In this document: piece by piece, positions 61,958-64,000 of the stretch
How positions within the stretch are numbered: the first letter of the stretch is position 1
Layout: each line of letters starts with the position of its first letter
Origin: an uncultured Lachnospira sp.
Lineage (GTDB): Bacteria; Bacillota; Clostridia; Lachnospirales; Lachnospiraceae
Reading direction: 5' to 3'
NCBI GenBank assembly: GCA_934359185.1
Contig: CAKRLE010000005.1
Coordinates: 120,498-184,497 of the forward strand
DNA: 64,000 bases
Translations under genes and position numbers: made by a program
Notes under the pieces: generated by a model
The model's database searches: none
What the model was told of the DNA's origin: nothing
Seen by the model: the letters and a program-made list of their open reading frames with translations, nothing else

Positions 61958-63001
61958 TCATTCTATCACAATTAATTTAACAGTTTTACTATCTGTGCTT
62001 CCAATGGCATCTGTTACCTTATAAGTAATAGAGTACTCACCTGCCTGGTCAAATGTATATCTTCCAATAGTAATAATCTTGCTTGTAATATCATTGCCAC
62101 ATGTATCTGAAGCTGTGACACCCTTCAGGATATTAACATCTTCACCTACCTTACATGTAATATCCGATGCACCTTTAATTTTAGCTGAATAATCTTTCCA
62201 TGGATTATTCTCATCCGGGTCAGTTGGATCCCATCCAGCATTAACACTGTCTAATGGAATCTTAATTGTCTCCGGCTTTCCTAATGGACCTGGGTTCTGC
62301 GCATCGTCATATATAGTTACTCTTGTATTAACCGGGCAATTATCATATATCCATTTAACATCTCTTACACATAATCTCACACAGCCCAATGATGCAAATG
62401 AACCAAGCTTATTATATTCTTCTGTTTCAAGAGTTGACTTATCTGTCTTAAGATAAGGAACTGAATGGAAAAGATATCCGTCATATATTCTGTTGGCATA
62501 CTGTCCATAAGTATCATCAACCATAAGTCTCCACTGATACTTATCAGATGTTGCAAAACCTTCGCCTGTTATTGTTTCTTCCCCAGTCCGTCCACATGAA
62601 CATGCAAATGCTTTGACTGGTATAGTGTACTCGCCATCAGAGTCTATTCCATATACTGTAACACAATTAGCAGCTCTGTTTACCCTTATATAATATGGGT
62701 ATCTTGCATCTGCTGGTGGTGTATATGTTACCTGTGATGATTCAGGCTCTTTATCTTCATGCCATACAATCTCTCTTGGTGCTTCTGTAACCTGTTCTGT
62801 CTTATTATTCTTATCTTCCCTTACCTTCTTATCCCCAGTTGAAAAAAATCCAAAGCTGAATATCTTCATTAATATAACTAGAATAACTGCTATGGCAACA
62901 ATACATATTCCACCATATATAAGAATTAAATCGAGATTTCTTCTAAACCAGCTTTTACGTCTTCTAAGATATTTATAGTTAATATTTCCCTTACTCATCA
63001 T
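61958..63001 (-). CDS. LD-transpeptidase (YkuD) with C-terminal Ig-like domain
   Basis: 347 residues. TM anchor at about 24-46, a linker of about 45 residues rich in charged residues, YkuD domain (about 100-235) with catalytic H179 and C207 in SLGCVRLC (SHGC/SxGC motif), and a C-terminal DUF5011-like Ig domain (about 280-347). It should form 3-3 cross-links in peptidoglycan or anchor proteins. AAGGGG lies before two adjacent ATGs (63001, 62998). First gene of the long operon. Confidence 0.93.
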   Translation of the reverse strand: MMSKGNINYKYLRRRKSWFRRNLDLILIYGGICIVAIAVILVILMKIFSFGFFSTGDKKVREDKNNKTEQVTEAPREIVWHEDKEPESSQVTYTPPADARYPYYIRVNRAANCVTVYGIDSDGEYTIPVKAFACSCGRTGEETITGEGFATSDKYQWRLMVDDTYGQYANRIYDGYLFHSVPYLKTDKSTLETEEYNKLGSFASLGCVRLCVRDVKWIYDNCPVNTRVTIYDDAQNPGPLGKPETIKIPLDSVNAGWDPTDPDENNPWKDYSAKIKGASDITCKVGEDVNILKGVTASDTCGNDITSKIITIGRYTFDQAGEYSITYKVTDAIGSTDSKTVKLIVIE

Positions 63002-63211
63002 GTATCCCCTTAATTATTAATCAAATCTACTAAAGTATTTCCTAAAATGTTATATGTTCTTTAATTCTATTATTACCTGATATTATAAATAATTCTATTT
63101 AAAAGTCTCGCTAACATAATACCACATATATAATATAAATACGAGATTGTTTTTATTATAGTGAGTTAATTTAATAAAGTAAATTATTACACTTACATCA
63201 TAATACAATAA

Positions 63212-63240
63212 AAGGCCTGTATTAAAATAATACAGGCCTT
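63212..63240 (-). terminator. Terminator of the tRNA operon
   Basis: A 13-bp perfect stem AAGGCCTGTATTA / TAATACAGGCCTT with a 3-base loop, followed on the minus strand by TTATTG. Confidence 0.85.
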
Positions 63241-63252
63241 AAAATAAAAAAG

Positions 63253-63325
<73 letters not shown>

Positions 63326-63329
63326 ATAG

Positions 63330-63403
63330 TAGCGGGGACAGGATTTGAACCTGTGACCTTCGGGTTATGAGCCCGACGAGCTTCCGAGCTGCTCTACCCC
63401 GCG
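63330..63403 (-). tRNA. Initiator tRNA-fMet (CAT)
   Basis: 74 nt. Anticodon CAT in CTCATAA, three G-C pairs below the anticodon loop (GGG/CCC), and C1 not paired to position 72 (CGCGGGG vs CCCCGCT). Both are initiator features. Confidence 0.95.
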
Positions 63404-63420
63404 ATAAATATGAAATTAAG

Positions 63421-63502
63421 TGGGCGGAGAAGGATTCGAACCTTCGAAGGCATAGCCAGCAGATTTACAGTCTGTCCCCTTTGGCCACTCGGGAATCCGC
63501 CC
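63421..63502 (-). tRNA. tRNA-Tyr (GTA)
   Basis: 82 nt with a long variable arm, anticodon GTA, acceptor GGGCGGA / TCCGCCC. Confidence 0.97.
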
Positions 63503-63554
63503 AAATGTATATAACCAGGTATCTATAACAATTTGCTTTACAGATAACCTGTAG

Positions 63555-63626
63555 AGCCGACAGTCGGAGTCGAACCAACAACCTGCTGATTACAAATCAG
63601 CTGCTCTGCCATTGAGCCATGTCGGC
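63555..63626 (-). tRNA. tRNA-Thr (TGT)
   Basis: 72 nt. Acceptor GCCGACA / TGTCGGC, anticodon loop with TGT, TTCGACT T-loop. Confidence 0.97.
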
Positions 63627-63633
63627 ATATCGA

Positions 63634-63706
63634 TGGGACCAATAGGGCTCGAACCTATGACCCTCTGCTTGTAAGGCAGATGCTCTCCCAGCTGAGCTAT
63701 GATCCC
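63634..63706 (-). tRNA. tRNA-Val (TAC)
   Basis: 73 nt. Anticodon TAC in CTTACAA, acceptor GGGATCA / TGGTCCC (one G-T pair). Confidence 0.97.
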
Positions 63707-63732
63707 ATAATATACAATTATTTAATTGTAAG

Positions 63733-63806
63733 CGACCCGAAAGGGGTTCGAACCCTTGACCTCCGCCGTGACAGGGCGGCGCTCTAACCAACTGAGCCAC
63801 CGGGCC
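63733..63806 (-). tRNA. tRNA-Asp (GTC)
   Basis: 74 nt. Acceptor GGCCCGG / TCGGGTC, anticodon loop CTGTCAC (GTC), TTCGAAC T-loop. Confidence 0.97.
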
Positions 63807-63822
63807 ATCGCAATCTACGGGA

Positions 63823-63851
63823 ATTATAACATACTTCCCATATTTGTGCAA
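63823..63851 (-). promoter_or_regulatory. Extended -10 promoter of the tRNA operon
   Basis: On the minus strand TTGCAC and TATAAT with a 17-base spacer and a TG one base before the -10. It reads into tRNA-Asp. The last 149 bases of the window show nothing else that I can support. Confidence 0.8.
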
Positions 63852-64000
63852 TTCAAAACTTGAAAAAAGTTGAGAATATTAGAAAAAATCAAGCAGCTAT
63901 CCGCAAAAACAGATATTTACAATTGATTCCTTCAAAACTTCATACCAAATTCTTCATCCGTTATATATGTCATCCTGTTATAACATATCCTCTGTTCTAT

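Noticed and set aside
63597..63851. 84-aa minus-strand frame over the tRNA genes
   Set aside because: Covers tRNA-Thr, -Val and -Asp, which are certain; not a protein gene.

Overview
The window looks like chromosomal DNA of a low-GC Gram-positive anaerobe of the class Clostridia, most likely a Lachnospiraceae gut bacterium (Eubacterium/Lachnospira-like). This rests on the AT-rich sequence, strong GGAGG ribosome sites, an archaeal-type ProRS, a PPi-type phosphofructokinase, the ricT-yaaR-holB operon, a MurA/MurG cell-wall set, a CotS-like protein and the absence of outer-membrane genes. The species assignment is inference; no rRNA gene is present. Most genes lie on the minus strand.

1-12.6 kb: a leftward surface-glycan operon. 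It holds a PEGA-domain lipoprotein, a DegT/PglE-type aminotransferase, a PglC-type phosphoglycosyl transferase, a GT2, a PglF/WbpM-type 4,6-dehydratase, four GT-B glycosyltransferases (the last cut by the window edge) and a Wzm/Wzt-type ABC exporter. The gene set suggests a glycan begun on undecaprenyl phosphate with an amino-dideoxy sugar and exported by the ABC transporter.

12.6-31.7 kb: mostly housekeeping and envelope genes. They are a CotS-like kinase-fold protein, cca, proS, an RluA-type pseudouridine synthase, an Asn/Tyr-rich two-TM protein, an OmpR-type two-component system, murA, an M23 endopeptidase, a flavin reductase, PPi-phosphofructokinase, an ECF sigma factor with a DUF4179 protein, a 2-hydroxyacid dehydrogenase and pgi.

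31.9-41 kb: a MATE transporter, a second two-component system, and a divergent three-gene redox unit (46-aa CXXC membrane protein, NapH-like Fe-S membrane protein, TlpA-like lipoprotein). Small membrane proteins, DegV and a class II Fic protein follow.

41-49.6 kb: an accessory stretch of short, independent, co-oriented genes (PPOX, hydrolase, HTH, AAA ATPase, cupin, three GNATs, Zn ribbon, metalloprotease, MNT nucleotidyltransferase). At least three genes are decayed: an FMN reductase, a maltose acetyltransferase and a HEPN toxin fragment. Short related repeats recur at the gene borders, so this is the most cassette-like part of the window.

49.6-63 kb: mtnN, a TSCPD/radical SAM pair, murG, a KDG-kinase-like PfkB protein and nfo. 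The long operon LD-transpeptidase - Orn/Lys/Arg decarboxylase - Gmk-like - yaaR - holB - ricT - trmN6-like - rsmI comes next. 63.2-63.9 kb: a six-gene tRNA operon (Asp, Val, Thr, Tyr, fMet, Phe) with its promoter and terminator.

Three structured, relatively GC-rich elements sit directly behind stop codons, after cca, the 2-hydroxyacid dehydrogenase and rsmI. Two share a conserved core of about 87 nt and two form very long hairpins. No CRISPR array, insertion sequence, integrase or prophage was seen.
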